From an uncultured Alphaproteobacteria bacterium (GTDB lineage Bacteria; Pseudomonadota; Alphaproteobacteria; HIMB59), in NCBI GenBank assembly GCA_902619375.1, contig CACNEB010000002.1, forward strand, positions 58,693 through 122,692: 64,000 nt of DNA, in the 5' to 3' direction. Under the pieces are notes generated by a model, which had not been told where the DNA came from, ran no database searches, and saw only the letters and a program-made list of their open reading frames with translations. The stretch's first letter is position 1, and each line of letters opens with the position of its first letter. Below, piece by piece: positions 27,251 to 37,951 of this stretch. Position numbers and translations under genes: made by a program.

Positions 27251-28484
27251 TTTTAAGCTCGAATTTGGAAATTTCAAAAGATTTTTGATTTTTATTTTTT
27301 AAATCTTTTAAAATAATTTTTTTATTTTTGATCTCTTCTTCACCAATAAGAAGAATAAAACTAAAATTATTTTTATCTGCATAACTAAAAAGTTTTTTAA
27401 TATTTTTACTAACTCTAACTTCATGATTATATCTTGACATGTAAATTTGTTTTAAAATTCTATTATTATTTAAATAAGACTCATCTTGAACAGCAAATAA
27501 TATCTTTATAGGTAATTTTGATTTTTCGTCTTTTATAGAAATCAAATCCATTAATCTTTCTATACCGGCTGCCCAGCCAACTCCTGGAATATCTCTAGAA
27601 GAAATCATACTAATTAAATTGTCGTACCTGCCACCAGCTAATATCGCATTTTGTCTTTTTTCTTCATTTGTTTGAAATTCAAAAGCAGTATGTGAATAAT
27701 AATCTAATCCTCTAACTAATTTTGGGTCTTCAAAAAATGTAATTTTATTATCATTTAAAAATTTTTTAACTTGATTAAAATAATTTTTACTCACTTCAGA
27801 TAAGTGTTCGCTGATTTTTGGAGCATTTACTAATATTTCAGAGTCTTTTGGATCTTTACTATCTAGAATTCTAAGTGGATTTTTATCCAATCTAGATTGT
27901 GAGATTTCTGATAAATGTTCTTTAAAATCACTTAAATATTTTTTTAATAAATTTGCATATTTGATTTGGTCCTCTTTTGATCCTAAAGAATTAATTAATA
28001 ACCTATATTTATTTTCTTTAATTCCAAGGTCATCAAATAATAACTTTGCAATTAGAATTAATTCAAAATCTACATAAGGACTTTTTTCACCAATTGTTTC
28101 AATATTTATTTGATGAAACTGTCTATATCTCCCTTTTTGGGGTCTTTCTCTTCTAAACATTGGGCCGTGCGTAATTAATTTTAGTAAGCCAGATTGATAG
28201 TTTGAAGCAGCAAACCTAGCTAAGCTACTTGTAGCCTCAGGTCTTAAACAAATATATGCTTCTCCTTTATCTAAAAATGAATACATCTCTTTGGAGACAA
28301 TATCTGTCTGCTCACCTACAGTCCTAGAGAATAAATCTTGTTGTTCTATAATAGGAGTTTGTATAGATTTAAAATTGAAATTCCTACATAATGAATAAAA
28401 TTTTTCAATAATAAATTCAAACTTTTCCATTTCAGCTCCATGAATATCATGTGTGCCTTTTACTAAACTAATATTTCTTTTCAT
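27237..28484 (-). CDS. hisS: Histidyl-tRNA synthetase
   Basis: A 415-residue class II synthetase. Motif 2 appears around [20 protein letters not shown], the histidine-specific motif as [16 protein letters not shown], and motif 3 as [26 protein letters not shown] and AGGRYDNL are also typical. The C-terminal anticodon-binding domain is present. It charges tRNA-His. The start codon overlaps the ispG stop by 4 bases. Confidence 0.97.
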   Translation of the reverse strand: MKRNISLVKGTHDIHGAEMEKFEFIIEKFYSLCRNFNFKSIQTPIIEQQDLFSRTVGEQTDIVSKEMYSFLDKGEAYICLRPEATSSLARFAASNYQSGLLKLITHGPMFRRERPQKGRYRQFHQINIETIGEKSPYVDFELILIAKLLFDDLGIKENKYRLLINSLGSKEDQIKYANLLKKYLSDFKEHLSEISQSRLDKNPLRILDSKDPKDSEILVNAPKISEHLSEVSKNYFNQVKKFLNDNKITFFEDPKLVRGLDYYSHTAFEFQTNEEKRQNAILAGGRYDNLISMISSRDIPGVGWAAGIERLMDLISIKDEKSKLPIKILFAVQDESYLNNNRILKQIYMSRYNHEVRVSKNIKKLFSYADKNNFSFILLIGEEEIKNKKIILKDLKNKNQKSFEISKFELKNEIR

Positions 28485-29575
28485 TTTAAATGATGAATCT
28501 GATCAACTTTATTTTCTATAGTTTTTACTAAGTACTCAACTAAATCTTCGTCTTGAATTCGATGGCTTTTTTCTCCATCGACGTATACCATATGTGTGTT
28601 ATTTCCACCACCAGTTATGCCTATGTTAGTCATTGTAGCTTCACCTGGCCCATTAACAACACATCCAATAATTGAAACTGTTATAGGTTTTTTGATGTGA
28701 GAAAGTTTTTTCTCAACATTTTTAACAGTCTCAATAACATCAAATTGTTGTCTTGCACAAGATGGGCAAGATATTATTGTTACTCCATAATTTCTCAAAT
28801 TAAGTGATTTTAACATTTCAAACCCTACTTTAACCTCCTGAGTTGGATGATCTGAAAGTGAAACTCTCACTGTATCGCCAATACCATCATAAAGAAGCAT
28901 ACCAAGACCTATAGAAGATTTTATTGATCCACTAAAATAACTTCCTGCTTCAGTAATACCTAAATGAAGAGGGTAATTACAAAAATTAGATAACATTCTA
29001 TATGACTCTACTGCTGTAAAGACATTAGAAGCTTTCACACTAATTTTAAAATTATCAAAATTTAGATCCTCTAAAAGTTTTATATTTAGCTTAGCACTTT
29101 CAAATAATGCATCAGAGGTAGGGCTTTTATATTTTTCTAATATTGATTTTTCTAAGCTTCCAGCATTAACACCTATTCTTATGGGTATTTTGTTCTGCTT
29201 GGCAGCTTCTACAACCTCTTTTACTTTTTCCTTAGAGCCAATATTACCTGGATTTATTCGAAGACAATGTGCTCCATTTTCTGCGGCCTCGAGTGCTCTT
29301 TTATAATGAAAGTGAATATCAGCGACTAAGGGGATATTAATTTCAGGAATTATTTTTTTTAATGCTTTTGATGATTTTTCATCAGGAACTGAAACCCTGA
29401 CTATGTCACATCCCTCTTGTTCAATAAGAGATATCTGCTCAAGAGTTGCGTCTATGTCATGAGTAAGGGTATTGGTCATTGTCTGAACTGTAATTGGAGA
29501 GTCTCCACCGACATAAATATTTCCAATTTGTATTTTTTTAGTTTTTTTTCTCTTTATTGTGTGAGAATATTTCAT
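28481..29575 (-). CDS. ispG: 4-hydroxy-3-methylbut-2-en-1-yl diphosphate synthase
   Basis: A 364-residue [4Fe-4S] enzyme of the MEP pathway for isoprenoids. The N-terminal TIM barrel starts with the [20 protein letters not shown] segment; the C-terminal cluster-binding Cys residues are seen in [12 protein letters not shown] and [15 protein letters not shown]. It overlaps the RodZ-like gene upstream and hisS downstream by 4 bases each, so it is part of a tightly coupled operon. Confidence 0.97.
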   Translation of the reverse strand: MKYSHTIKRKKTKKIQIGNIYVGGDSPITVQTMTNTLTHDIDATLEQISLIEQEGCDIVRVSVPDEKSSKALKKIIPEINIPLVADIHFHYKRALEAAENGAHCLRINPGNIGSKEKVKEVVEAAKQNKIPIRIGVNAGSLEKSILEKYKSPTSDALFESAKLNIKLLEDLNFDNFKISVKASNVFTAVESYRMLSNFCNYPLHLGITEAGSYFSGSIKSSIGLGMLLYDGIGDTVRVSLSDHPTQEVKVGFEMLKSLNLRNYGVTIISCPSCARQQFDVIETVKNVEKKLSHIKKPITVSIIGCVVNGPGEATMTNIGITGGGNNTHMVYVDGEKSHRIQDEDLVEYLVKTIENKVDQIHHLK

Positions 29576-30291
29576 AATAGAGTTTCTAAATTTTTAATAT
29601 CAAAGTTTACTAAATAAGAATTTAATTCTTTATTAAGTTTAAGTTCAATACCTCTGTATATTATTTTATCGACATTATCTATATTAGATAAATCAATCAA
29701 AAAATCATCGTCTAATTCAAGACTAAGTTCTTTAGAGTGTAATATTTCGCCAAATTGTATAGTTTTTTTATTCAAATTATGAATCTTAAAATAAATAGTA
29801 CTATTAGTTTTTGAAAAAATTGATAATTTTTGAGAATAATTTTTTCTATCTTTCAAAATAAGACTGTTAATAAATTCTTCATGACTTAACTCACTTAAGT
29901 CATACTGAGAGGATAAATTTACAATATCCAAATAAATCTGATCTTTTTCTATATCTTTTACAAATATTTGATTATTAAATTTATTATAAATATTAAAAGA
30001 CAGTAGTGTCAGAATAGTAAAAGTAAGTAATAAAAAGAAATAAGTTAATGAAATTTTTGTATAATCTTCTGGAATATCACTGGTTATATTTTTATATTTT
30101 ATCTCATAACCTAAATATCGATATATAGATTTTTTATAAGTCGACTGATAAGCTCTGTATTTTTTGGGTAGCTTTAAATTATCATCTAATAGCCGAATTA
30201 TCTCTATATCTAGTTTTAGAGCTTTGGATAAATCATTTATTGAAAATCCTTTCTGAATTCTTGCTTCTTTGATTGATATTAACTTATCCAA
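29572..30291 (-). CDS. rodZ: RodZ-like helix-turn-helix membrane protein
   Basis: A 239-residue protein with an N-terminal Xre-type helix-turn-helix ([21 protein letters not shown]), one transmembrane helix around residue 85-110 ([18 protein letters not shown]) and a periplasmic C-terminal part that resembles the DUF4115 domain of RodZ. RodZ links the MreB cytoskeleton to the wall machinery. Its place just before ispG is normal for alphaproteobacteria. Sequence divergence is considerable, so the ortholog call rests on architecture and context. Confidence 0.75.
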   Translation of the reverse strand: MDKLISIKEARIQKGFSINDLSKALKLDIEIIRLLDDNLKLPKKYRAYQSTYKKSIYRYLGYEIKYKNITSDIPEDYTKISLTYFFLLLTFTILTLLSFNIYNKFNNQIFVKDIEKDQIYLDIVNLSSQYDLSELSHEEFINSLILKDRKNYSQKLSIFSKTNSTIYFKIHNLNKKTIQFGEILHSKELSLELDDDFLIDLSNIDNVDKIIYRGIELKLNKELNSYLVNFDIKNLETLL

Positions 30292-30295
30292 AAAA

Positions 30296-31510
30296 TTATT
30301 TATGTAATTTAAAGGCTTGATGTAATTTTTGTACAGCTAAGTCAGTGTGTTCTTCATTTATTAATATACTTATTTTTATTTCTGAAGTAGTAATAACTTG
30401 AATATTTATTTTATTTTTTCCAAGAGTATCAAATAATGTTTGGGCAACTCCAGCATGAGATCTCATCCCTACTCCAACCACTGAAATTTTTGAAATATTA
30501 TTAGATGAAATAATTCTTTTATATCCAATTATAGATTTCTCTTTTTTAAGTATTTTTAATGCTTTTTCTAAGTCTAGTCTTGGCAAAGTAAAAGATAAAT
30601 TTGCAAACTTTCCATCTTGTGAAATATTTTGGAGTATCATATCAACATTTATATTGCCTTTAGCTAATGGGCCAAAGATTTTTGAAGAGACTCCAGGTTT
30701 ATCTTGTACTCTTGAAAGTGTAATTTTTGCTTCATCTTTGGAGTATGTAATTCCACTCACAGTATTATTTTCTAAAACACTTTTTTCGTCAGTAATCATG
30801 GTACCAATTTTTTTGGGTTTGAAAGAGGATCTTACACTTAATTTAGTATTTTTTCTCATAGCTAACTCAACAGAACGAGTTTGAAGAACCTTAGCCCCTT
30901 GTGAGGCTAATTCAAGCATTTCTTCATATGAAATTTTATTAATTTTTTTTGCTTTAGATACTATGTTTGGATCAGTGGTAAATACACCTTCAACATCAGT
31001 ATAAATTATACATTCTGTTTCCATCGCTGCTGCTACAGCAACAGCACTAGTATCAGAACCACCCCTACCTAGGGTAGTTAATTCTCCATTATTGTTAATA
31101 CCTTGAAAACCAGGAATTACTAGAACTTCAAATTTTTCTAATTCATCATATAAAAATTTTTTGTTAATAGACAAAATTCTAGACTTCATATGCTCTGATG
31201 ATGTTATAATAGGTATTTGCCAACTAAGTAGCGATTTAGCTTTAATCTTTTGATTATTGAGACATATCGACATTAACGCGCAAGATACATTTTCACCTGT
31301 TGAAATGGCGTTATCAAAATCAATTGGATTTGGATTTTTTGAAAAAGATTTTGTTAAATTTATTAAACGATCAGTTTCACCTGACATAGCAGATAACACA
31401 GCTATAACTTTTGATTTTTTTGACCAATCATGAATAATATCTGCTGATCTTTTTATAGCTTCAATACTCCCAACGGATGTACCACCAAATTTTAAAACTT
31501 TAATTTTCAT
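30296..31510 (-). CDS. lysC: Aspartate kinase
   Basis: A 404-residue aspartokinase, the first enzyme of lysine, methionine and threonine biosynthesis. The kinase domain has KVLKFGGTSVGSIEAI, FQGINNNGELTTLGRGGSD (substrate and ATP site) and CIIYTDVEGVFTTDP; two C-terminal ACT domains (ITLSRVQDKPGVSSKIFG; ISVVGVGMRSHAGVAQ) provide feedback control. It starts the operon with the RodZ-like gene 4 bases downstream and is divergent from ubiG, a common alphaproteobacterial arrangement. Confidence 0.97.
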   Translation of the reverse strand: MKIKVLKFGGTSVGSIEAIKRSADIIHDWSKKSKVIAVLSAMSGETDRLINLTKSFSKNPNPIDFDNAISTGENVSCALMSICLNNQKIKAKSLLSWQIPIITSSEHMKSRILSINKKFLYDELEKFEVLVIPGFQGINNNGELTTLGRGGSDTSAVAVAAAMETECIIYTDVEGVFTTDPNIVSKAKKINKISYEEMLELASQGAKVLQTRSVELAMRKNTKLSVRSSFKPKKIGTMITDEKSVLENNTVSGITYSKDEAKITLSRVQDKPGVSSKIFGPLAKGNINVDMILQNISQDGKFANLSFTLPRLDLEKALKILKKEKSIIGYKRIISSNNISKISVVGVGMRSHAGVAQTLFDTLGKNKINIQVITTSEIKISILINEEHTDLAVQKLHQAFKLHK

Positions 31511-31552
31511 GAATTACGGTAATATACTCTTAACATTTATGATGTAAAGAAC

Positions 31553-32209
31553 ATGGACACTTATAATAGCAAGTATTACGAACCATTAGAGCAAATGATG
31601 GCAATAAGACATCAGTATATGTCAAAAATATTAAGAGATCATAGCGGTCAAGATATTTATGAATTCTTCAAGAATAAGAAGATTTTAGATCTTGGATGTG
31701 GAACTGGCGAATTCCTTAATAATTATTATGGTATGGGTGCAGAGTGTTCAGGTATTGATATCGAGAACAATTTTAAAATAAAAAACAAAATAAATTTTAA
31801 ACTCATTAATATAGAAGCTAATAAATTTTTAAAAAATTGTAAAAAAAAATTCGATGTTATTTTTTTGTTTGAATTCTTAGAACATTTAGAAGAACAAGAT
31901 AAGTATCAACTTTTTGAAAACTTAACTAAAAATCTCAATAAAAATGCATATATATTTATATCTACACTTAATAAGAATTTATTATCAAAATATTTAGCAA
32001 TTGATATTGCTGAGAAATTCTTAAAGCTACTTCCTAAAAAAACCCACAATTTTAATCTTTTTTTATCTCCCTCTAAATTACAATCAATTAGTCAAAAATA
32101 TAATTTAAATTTAATGAATATAGAGGGCATGCAATACAATCCAATTTTTAAATCTTTCAAACTAAGTAAATTTGATTTAGTAAATTACTTTGGTACTTTG
32201 AAATACTAA
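31553..32209 (+). CDS. ubiG: Ubiquinone biosynthesis O-methyltransferase
   Basis: A 218-residue class I SAM methyltransferase with motif I KILDLGCGTGEFLNNYY, an acidic residue after beta-2 (GIDIE) and the UbiG-like stretch FISTLNKNLLSKYLAIDIAE followed by THNFNLFLSPSKL. UbiG performs both O-methylations in ubiquinone synthesis. It is shorter at the N-terminus than the E. coli enzyme. Divergent position from lysC supports the assignment. Confidence 0.85.
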   Translation: MDTYNSKYYEPLEQMMAIRHQYMSKILRDHSGQDIYEFFKNKKILDLGCGTGEFLNNYYGMGAECSGIDIENNFKIKNKINFKLINIEANKFLKNCKKKFDVIFLFEFLEHLEEQDKYQLFENLTKNLNKNAYIFISTLNKNLLSKYLAIDIAEKFLKLLPKKTHNFNLFLSPSKLQSISQKYNLNLMNIEGMQYNPIFKSFKLSKFDLVNYFGTLKY

Positions 32210-32211
32210 TT

Positions 32212-32640
32212 TTAATTTTTTTCTTTTTTACTAAATGGAAGTCTTACTAAACCTATACCTTCATCGACCAATTCTTGACTTTCTTTTTCAGTTGCCTCTC
32301 CATAAATAGGTTTATCTTTCGCTTCACCATAATGTATTTTTCTAGCCTCTTCTGGAAATTTTTTTCCAACATATTTAAAATTTTTTTCTATTTCAGATTT
32401 AATTTTATTTAATTGTTTATTATAATTTGAAAATAATTTCTTTTTTTCACGATTTATTTTAGCTGAACTTGTTGATTTACCAGAAATGTTTGGTGCCATA
32501 ACTGACTTTGATATTGTTGATGAATTACAGAAAGGGCATTCAATTTGTTTTTTCCTTTTTTGTTTTTCAAAAGAGTTTGAGTCATCAAAACTAGCTTCAA
32601 ATATGTGTTGATTTTCACAAATTAAATCAAATTTTATCAT
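32212..32640 (-). CDS. DUF1178 family protein
   Basis: A 142-residue protein of the DUF1178 family: the start MIKFDLICENQHIFEASFDDS, a zinc-knuckle-like ECPFC around residue 36, the SKSVMAPNISG segment, and the conserved C-terminal IHYGEAKDKPIYGEA and RLPF. Function is unknown. It sits 39 bases downstream of the nitrilase gene, its usual neighbour in alphaproteobacteria. Confidence 0.85.
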   Translation of the reverse strand: MIKFDLICENQHIFEASFDDSNSFEKQKRKKQIECPFCNSSTISKSVMAPNISGKSTSSAKINREKKKLFSNYNKQLNKIKSEIEKNFKYVGKKFPEEARKIHYGEAKDKPIYGEATEKESQELVDEGIGLVRLPFSKKEKN

Positions 32641-32679
32641 TCTTTATATTTGGTCATTCAATGAAAATTTTCAATAATA

Positions 32680-33468
32680 TTAATCAAAATTTCTATCGTT
32701 ATCTAATACAGGTATTGCGTTTTGACACTCTCTAACTCTATTTAAATCAAGATCAGCAGCAATGATCTTTTCACCATCTTTGGCTTCAGCTAATGTCTCT
32801 CCCCAAGGGTCTACTATTAAAGTATGCCCATAAGTTACTCTTTTTTCATTATTTACTCCCCATTGATTAGGTGCCAATATAAAAACTCCATTCTCAATTG
32901 CTCTTGCCTTAATAAGAGAATGCCAATGAGCCTTGCCTGTTGTGTGCGTAAATGCTGAAGGGACAACAATAATTTGTGAACCTTTTTTTGCCAAAGCTCT
33001 GTACAATTTAGGATACCTTAAATCATAACAAATAGTATGACCAACTGAGTGACCCAATACTTTAGTGATTTTTAATTCACTTCCAGGTGAGTAAAAATTA
33101 CTTTCTTTGTATGACTCACCATTTTTTAATGTAATGTCAAACATATGAATTTTGTCATAAATTGAAATTATATCTCCGTCAGGATTAATTAAAATTGACC
33201 GATTAAATAATTTATCATTTTCGGTTATGGGAATTGATCCCAAAAGTAAATATACATTATTTATCTTTGAAAAATTTTTAAAATATTTTACAGAATCATG
33301 ATTCATTTCAATCAAAATTTTTGATTTACTTGATAAAAAGAGAAAACACTCCGGTAATAAAATGAAATCTGGACTTGAATTTAAACTATCTTGTAAAAAT
33401 TTTTTTGATTTTTCGAAATTTTCATCAAAGTTTGAACCGACTGTAATTTGAATCAGTGCAACCTTCAT
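32680..33468 (-). CDS. Carbon-nitrogen hydrolase (nitrilase superfamily, Nit2/omega-amidase-like)
   Basis: A 262-residue nitrilase-superfamily amidase with the full catalytic triad: Glu in FILLPECFLF, Lys in IYDKIHMFDI, and Cys in HTICYDLRYPKLYR. The family includes omega-amidase and deaminated-glutathione amidase; the gene pattern resembles the latter, but the substrate is not proven. It starts adjacent to the small unknown gene upstream and precedes DUF1178. Confidence 0.88.
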   Translation of the reverse strand: MKVALIQITVGSNFDENFEKSKKFLQDSLNSSPDFILLPECFLFLSSKSKILIEMNHDSVKYFKNFSKINNVYLLLGSIPITENDKLFNRSILINPDGDIISIYDKIHMFDITLKNGESYKESNFYSPGSELKITKVLGHSVGHTICYDLRYPKLYRALAKKGSQIIVVPSAFTHTTGKAHWHSLIKARAIENGVFILAPNQWGVNNEKRVTYGHTLIVDPWGETLAEAKDGEKIIAADLDLNRVRECQNAIPVLDNDRNFD

Positions 33469-33777
33469 TTAATTATTTAGCTTATAAATAATATAATTTG
33501 AAACGTCTTTAATCGCTTTATGAATTTTTATTTTTTCTTGAGGTAAAATAGAAATACTATGGTTTGAAAATAATATATACTCTAATTCCTTGTTATCTTT
33601 TACTAGGGTTAATTTTAAAGTCTTATCTTTATTTAGAACTACAATTGGTTCTTCAGTAGAATACAAAAATTCATTATCATTATTTGAAGATATTAATTCA
33701 GTAAATTCATTATGAAATAATTCTGGATTTTCATAAAATGTAAGCCTTTTTTGATCTAAATTAAATCTCGATATCAT
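33469..33777 (-). CDS. Small protein of unknown function
   Basis: A 102-residue, acidic/neutral protein without signal peptide or membrane segment. Its stop abuts the nitrilase start exactly (no intergenic base), supporting translation in the same operon. I recognise no domain; other alphaproteobacteria often have glutaredoxin grxC here, but the sequence has no CPYC motif, so it is not a glutaredoxin. Confidence 0.55.
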   Translation of the reverse strand: MISRFNLDQKRLTFYENPELFHNEFTELISSNNDNEFLYSTEEPIVVLNKDKTLKLTLVKDNKELEYILFSNHSISILPQEKIKIHKAIKDVSNYIIYKLNN

Positions 33778-33798
33778 GGTAAGTTACTTTAGCACATT

Positions 33799-34506
33799 AT
33801 GAATGAATTTAATTTAAAAAAGAGGGATATAAGAAGAAACGCTTATTTTGACAAAAATAATTTAATTGCAAAAAATGGGTCAGATTTAATAAATGATAAA
33901 TTAAAGTTCATGTCAAAAAAAATAGAAAACTGTCTAATTCTAGATGAGGATCTTTGCATAGAGGAGTCCAATTATACAAATACAAAAATTATAAATATCA
34001 ATGATATTAACGCAGTTGAAGGTAAGTTTGATGCTGCTATATCAAATTTTTCTCTACAAATACCATTGTTTTTGAATAGCAATGATATTTTTAATAAAAT
34101 TATATCTAAATTAAATGATAACAGTTTATTTTGCTTCAATACCATAACATCAAATTCAATGAGGACACTTCAAAATATTTTTTTAGAAATTGATGAAAAG
34201 ATTTTTGGTGGAGTTTATAGAAGATTTGGGCCATTTTTAGAAACTACGAAATTGATAGAAGATTTAAATAAAAGTAAATATAAAGATGTTGTAGTAGGTA
34301 TAGATAACTTAGAAATAAACTATAATTCTTTTAACAAAATTAGAAGTGATTTTAGAAAGTTTGGGATTTCAAATTTTTTTAATGAAAAACATAGATTTAA
34401 AAAAGATTTTTTAAAATTAACAAATAATTTATTTTCAAAATTAATAGATAATCATAAATATATTCCATTAGAAATAGAGATTGCTACATTTACATCATGG
34501 AAATAA
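33799..34506 (+). CDS. Degenerate BioC/NDUFAF5-like methyltransferase
   Basis: A 235-residue protein that resembles the NDUFAF5/BioC-like methyltransferases found divergent from the nitrilase/grxC genes in alphaproteobacteria: FNLKKRDIRRNAYFDKN at the N-terminus and a middle AAISNFSLQIPLFLNSNDIF, then IYRRFGPFLE-like (VYRRFGPFLETTKLIEDL). The SAM-binding glycine motif I is not recognisable (CLILDEDLCIEE instead of LDLGCGTG), so it may not bind SAM. Assignment is from context and weak similarity. Confidence 0.5.
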   Translation: MNEFNLKKRDIRRNAYFDKNNLIAKNGSDLINDKLKFMSKKIENCLILDEDLCIEESNYTNTKIININDINAVEGKFDAAISNFSLQIPLFLNSNDIFNKIISKLNDNSLFCFNTITSNSMRTLQNIFLEIDEKIFGGVYRRFGPFLETTKLIEDLNKSKYKDVVVGIDNLEINYNSFNKIRSDFRKFGISNFFNEKHRFKKDFLKLTNNLFSKLIDNHKYIPLEIEIATFTSWK

Positions 34507-34532
34507 TATAAATTTAGTATATTTGTAGTTAA

Positions 34533-37001
34533 ATGTTCGAAAAAATTAATAATTTTTTTTCCTCAAAAAAAAATTCAAATTTAATTAAAGAAATTACAGA
34601 TAAATATATAAATAATATAAATCAATTAGAAGCACATATTTCAAATTTATCAAAAGAAGAAATGACTGATAAAATTGAAAACTTAAAAAAAAATTATATT
34701 TCTAATCAAAAAGAGGAGTTGTCAGATGAGGATATAAGTTTCGTATGTGCTCTATTGAGAGAAATATCAAAAAGAACTATTGAACTCAGACATTATGACT
34801 CACAAATAATTGGAGGTATTGCTCTTTATCATGGATTTGTTGCTGAAATGAAGACAGGAGAAGGCAAAACACTTGCCGCAACAATTCCAATCACATTAAA
34901 TTATGTCTTAAATAAAAAAGTTCATGTAATTACTGTTAATGATTATTTAGCAAAAAGAGACTCTCTTTGGATGAGGCCAATTTTTGAATACTTAAACATA
35001 AGCTGTTCATACATTCAAAACAGCCAAACTATTGAAGAAAAAGTAAGTAGCTATCAATCTCATGTCGTATATGGAAATAATAATGAATTTTGCTTTGATT
35101 ATCTAAGAGATAATTTAAGAGGTATCAATCAACCAAAAATGCAAAATGAGCATAATATAGCTTTAATTGATGAGGCTGACTCTGTACTAATCGATGAGTC
35201 TAGGTCACCTTTAGGTATTTCAGGACCTGTCAAAACCCCCATTCAACTATTTAAATTATGTTATGAAATTACTCAAGACCTCACAAAAGATGACGTTGAG
35301 GTAAATGAAGAAAGAAAAAATGTTTTACTTATAGATAGCGGTATTAAGAAAATAGAATTCAACCTAAAAAAAATTAATTTTTTAAAAGGAAATAGTTTGT
35401 TTGATAATGAAAATTTAGAAGCTTATCAAATTATAAATCAATCACTTAAGGCTCGTTTTTTGTATGAAAGAGACAAGGATTACGTTGTAAAAGATGGTCA
35501 AATTATTGTCATTGATGAGTTTTCAGGCAGATTAGCAGAAGGAAGAAGGTTTGGTGAAGGTCTTCATCAATCTTTGGAAGCTAAAGAAAATCTTAAAATA
35601 CAAGAAGAGAGTATTACTTTAGCAAGTATAACTTTTCAAAATTATTTTAAAAAATATCAAAAGTTATCTGGAATGACTGGTACCGCTCTTACTGAGTCAG
35701 AAGAGTTTTTGGAAATATATGGCTTGAGTGTAATTGAAATACCTACTCATAAACCTATGATCAGAATTGATCAAAATGATCAAATTTATAAAACTCCGGA
35801 CGAAAAATACAAAGCTGTTTTAGACTTAGTAAAAGAAAAATATGAAAAAGGTCAACCAATATTAGTTGGTACAACTTCAATTGAAAAATCAAATTTTATT
35901 TCAGATATATTAAAAACTAACAATATTCCTCACAATGTTTTAAATGCAAAAAATCATGAGAATGAGGCTGAAATTATTGCTTTAGCAGGCAAACCGTCAC
36001 AAGTAACGGTTGCTACTAATATGGCAGGTAGAGGTACCGATATTAGATTAGGTGGTAATCCAGAAATAGATAAAAATTTTAATGAGAATGATTACCAAAA
36101 GGTAATTGATTTGGGTGGGTTATGTATTTTAGGTACTGAAAGGCACGAGAGTAGAAGAATAGATAACCAATTAAGAGGAAGGTCTGGAAGACAGGGAGAT
36201 CCTGGACAAAGTATATTTTTTGTCTCATTAGAAGATGACCTAATGAGAATTTTTGGATCAGAGAAACTTCAATCTATGCTTTCAACATTGGGTCTTAAAA
36301 AAGGAGAAGTTATTGAACATAAATGGTTAACTTCATCAATTGAACGAGCACAAAAAAGAGTTGAGGGTCATAATTTTGACATTAGGAAACAATTATTAGA
36401 GTTTGATAATATTATTGATAAACAAAGAAATATAATTTACTCCAAAAGAGAAACTATTATTAATGATGATATAATAAATTTTGTTCAAGAAACTGAGGAT
36501 GAATTCATATCTAATTTGTTAGAAAGTGAAAAAGAAGAAATTAAGAATTTCTCAGACTTGTTGTCTTTTATTAAACCAGATGAAAATGATAATAAAGAGC
36601 ATTATCTATCTTCATTTAAAAAAATTAAAGATGAAAATTATGCAAAACATACAAATGCTTATATTTTTATACTAAGACAAGTAAGCCTTTCTATTTTAGA
36701 TAAAAATTGGCATAACCATATTCAAGAACTTACAAATATACGTATGTCTGTTAGTCTTAGCGGATACGGAGGGAAAGATCCAGTTAATGAATTTCGTAAG
36801 GCTTCTTTGAGTGCATTCAATCAACTAATATATGAAATACAAAAGCAAATGGTGTTAGTCTTAAATAATATTAGGGTTGAAAAAAAGAGTGAAAATCGAG
36901 AGAACAAAAATATTGAACCCATTACTAAAAAAATTGGAAGGAATGATCCTTGTCCTTGTGGATCAGGAAAAAAATATAAACAATGTCATGGAAGAAATTA
37001 A
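34533..37001 (+). CDS. secA: Preprotein translocase ATPase SecA
   Basis: An 822-residue SecA, the motor that drives proteins through SecYEG. It has Walker A MKTGEGKTLAATIP, Walker B IALIDEADSVLID, the preprotein-crosslinking region, helicase domain 2 (TVATNMAGRGTDIRLGGNPE; HESRRIDNQLRGRSGRQGD), the helical scaffold, and a C-terminal zinc/SecB-binding tail with CPCGSGKKYKQCHG. It converges with accA; there are no bases between the stops. Confidence 0.98.
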   Translation: MFEKINNFFSSKKNSNLIKEITDKYINNINQLEAHISNLSKEEMTDKIENLKKNYISNQKEELSDEDISFVCALLREISKRTIELRHYDSQIIGGIALYHGFVAEMKTGEGKTLAATIPITLNYVLNKKVHVITVNDYLAKRDSLWMRPIFEYLNISCSYIQNSQTIEEKVSSYQSHVVYGNNNEFCFDYLRDNLRGINQPKMQNEHNIALIDEADSVLIDESRSPLGISGPVKTPIQLFKLCYEITQDLTKDDVEVNEERKNVLLIDSGIKKIEFNLKKINFLKGNSLFDNENLEAYQIINQSLKARFLYERDKDYVVKDGQIIVIDEFSGRLAEGRRFGEGLHQSLEAKENLKIQEESITLASITFQNYFKKYQKLSGMTGTALTESEEFLEIYGLSVIEIPTHKPMIRIDQNDQIYKTPDEKYKAVLDLVKEKYEKGQPILVGTTSIEKSNFISDILKTNNIPHNVLNAKNHENEAEIIALAGKPSQVTVATNMAGRGTDIRLGGNPEIDKNFNENDYQKVIDLGGLCILGTERHESRRIDNQLRGRSGRQGDPGQSIFFVSLEDDLMRIFGSEKLQSMLSTLGLKKGEVIEHKWLTSSIERAQKRVEGHNFDIRKQLLEFDNIIDKQRNIIYSKRETIINDDIINFVQETEDEFISNLLESEKEEIKNFSDLLSFIKPDENDNKEHYLSSFKKIKDENYAKHTNAYIFILRQVSLSILDKNWHNHIQELTNIRMSVSLSGYGGKDPVNEFRKASLSAFNQLIYEIQKQMVLVLNNIRVEKKSENRENKNIEPITKKIGRNDPCPCGSGKKYKQCHGRN

Positions 37002-37943
37002 TCAAACAATATAATTTAAATATCGATTATTTCTTTTCTCTATCAATTCATCTTTTGATAATAATTTAAGATCCTCAATACTTTTTATCAAAGCAACTTT
37101 AAGATCATTTGAGACCTTTTCAAAATGCCTATGAGCTCCTCCTACTGGCTCTTCAATAATTCGATCAATAATTTTTAATTCTAGGCAATCTGTTGCAGTT
37201 ATTTTTAGAGAATTAGATGCTGTCTCAGCAAAATCAGAAGATTTCCATAGTATTGACGAACAACCCTCAGGAGATATAACAGAATAAATCGAATTACTTA
37301 GCATTATGACAATATCACTTGTGGCTAGAGCAATTGCGCCACCTGATCCACCCTCGCCTATGACAATTGAAATACATGGTGTTTCACAATTTAGGGATAC
37401 TTTCATTGATTGGGCAATTGCCTCAGCTTGTCCCCTTTCTTCAGCGTCCTTACCAGGGTAAGCTCCAGATGTATCTACAAAACAAATTAAAGGTAAATTT
37501 AATTTTGAGGCTAATTTCATAATTCTTTGGGATTTTCTATAACCTTCGGGTTTTGCCATACCAAAATTATGTTTTAATCTCGTATTCATATCATTGCCCT
37601 TTTCAGTGCCTAGTATTATGACAGGTATGTTATCTAAAAAAGCAAAACCTGAAATAATGGCATTATCTTCAGAATAAAGTCTATCGCCATAAAGAGGTGT
37701 AAAATTTGTAAAAATACTATCTATATAGCCTTTTGTTTTAGGTCTATTTGGATGTCTTGCAAGTTTGACAATTTGCCAAGGTGATAAATTAGAGTAAATT
37801 CTATTTAACTCTGTTTGTTTTTTTTTCTCAATATCTTTAATTTTTCCATCAACATCTATATCACTTTCTTTTGAAAGCTTAATCAAAGATTGTATTTCCA
37901 TATCAAATTTTTCTAATTTTTCTTCAAAATCTAAGTAAAACAT
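37002..37943 (-). CDS. accA: Acetyl-CoA carboxylase carboxyltransferase subunit alpha
   Basis: A 313-residue subunit that transfers the carboxyl group from biotin to acetyl-CoA with AccD to give malonyl-CoA for fatty acids. The N-terminus has the AccA start (LDFEEKLEKFDMEIQSL), the core DIRRIK-type region PNRPKTKGYIDSIF, the oxyanion-hole segments VDTSGAYPGKDAEERGQAEA and VIGEGGSGGAIALA, and SPEGCSSILWK. accD lies elsewhere. It follows xerD closely on the same strand (8-base gap). Confidence 0.97.
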   Translation of the reverse strand: MFYLDFEEKLEKFDMEIQSLIKLSKESDIDVDGKIKDIEKKKQTELNRIYSNLSPWQIVKLARHPNRPKTKGYIDSIFTNFTPLYGDRLYSEDNAIISGFAFLDNIPVIILGTEKGNDMNTRLKHNFGMAKPEGYRKSQRIMKLASKLNLPLICFVDTSGAYPGKDAEERGQAEAIAQSMKVSLNCETPCISIVIGEGGSGGAIALATSDIVIMLSNSIYSVISPEGCSSILWKSSDFAETASNSLKITATDCLELKIIDRIIEEPVGGAHRHFEKVSNDLKVALIKSIEDLKLLSKDELIEKRNNRYLNYIV

Positions 37944-37951
37944 TTTTAGGA

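Noticed and set aside
27251-27277. Longer PrfA start at 27277
   Set aside because: It is a TTG inside hisS; the ATG at 27250 fits the family length and N-terminus.
33469-33777. Glutaredoxin GrxC next to the nitrilase gene
   Set aside because: Context would allow it, but the sequence has no CxxC motif or thioredoxin pattern.
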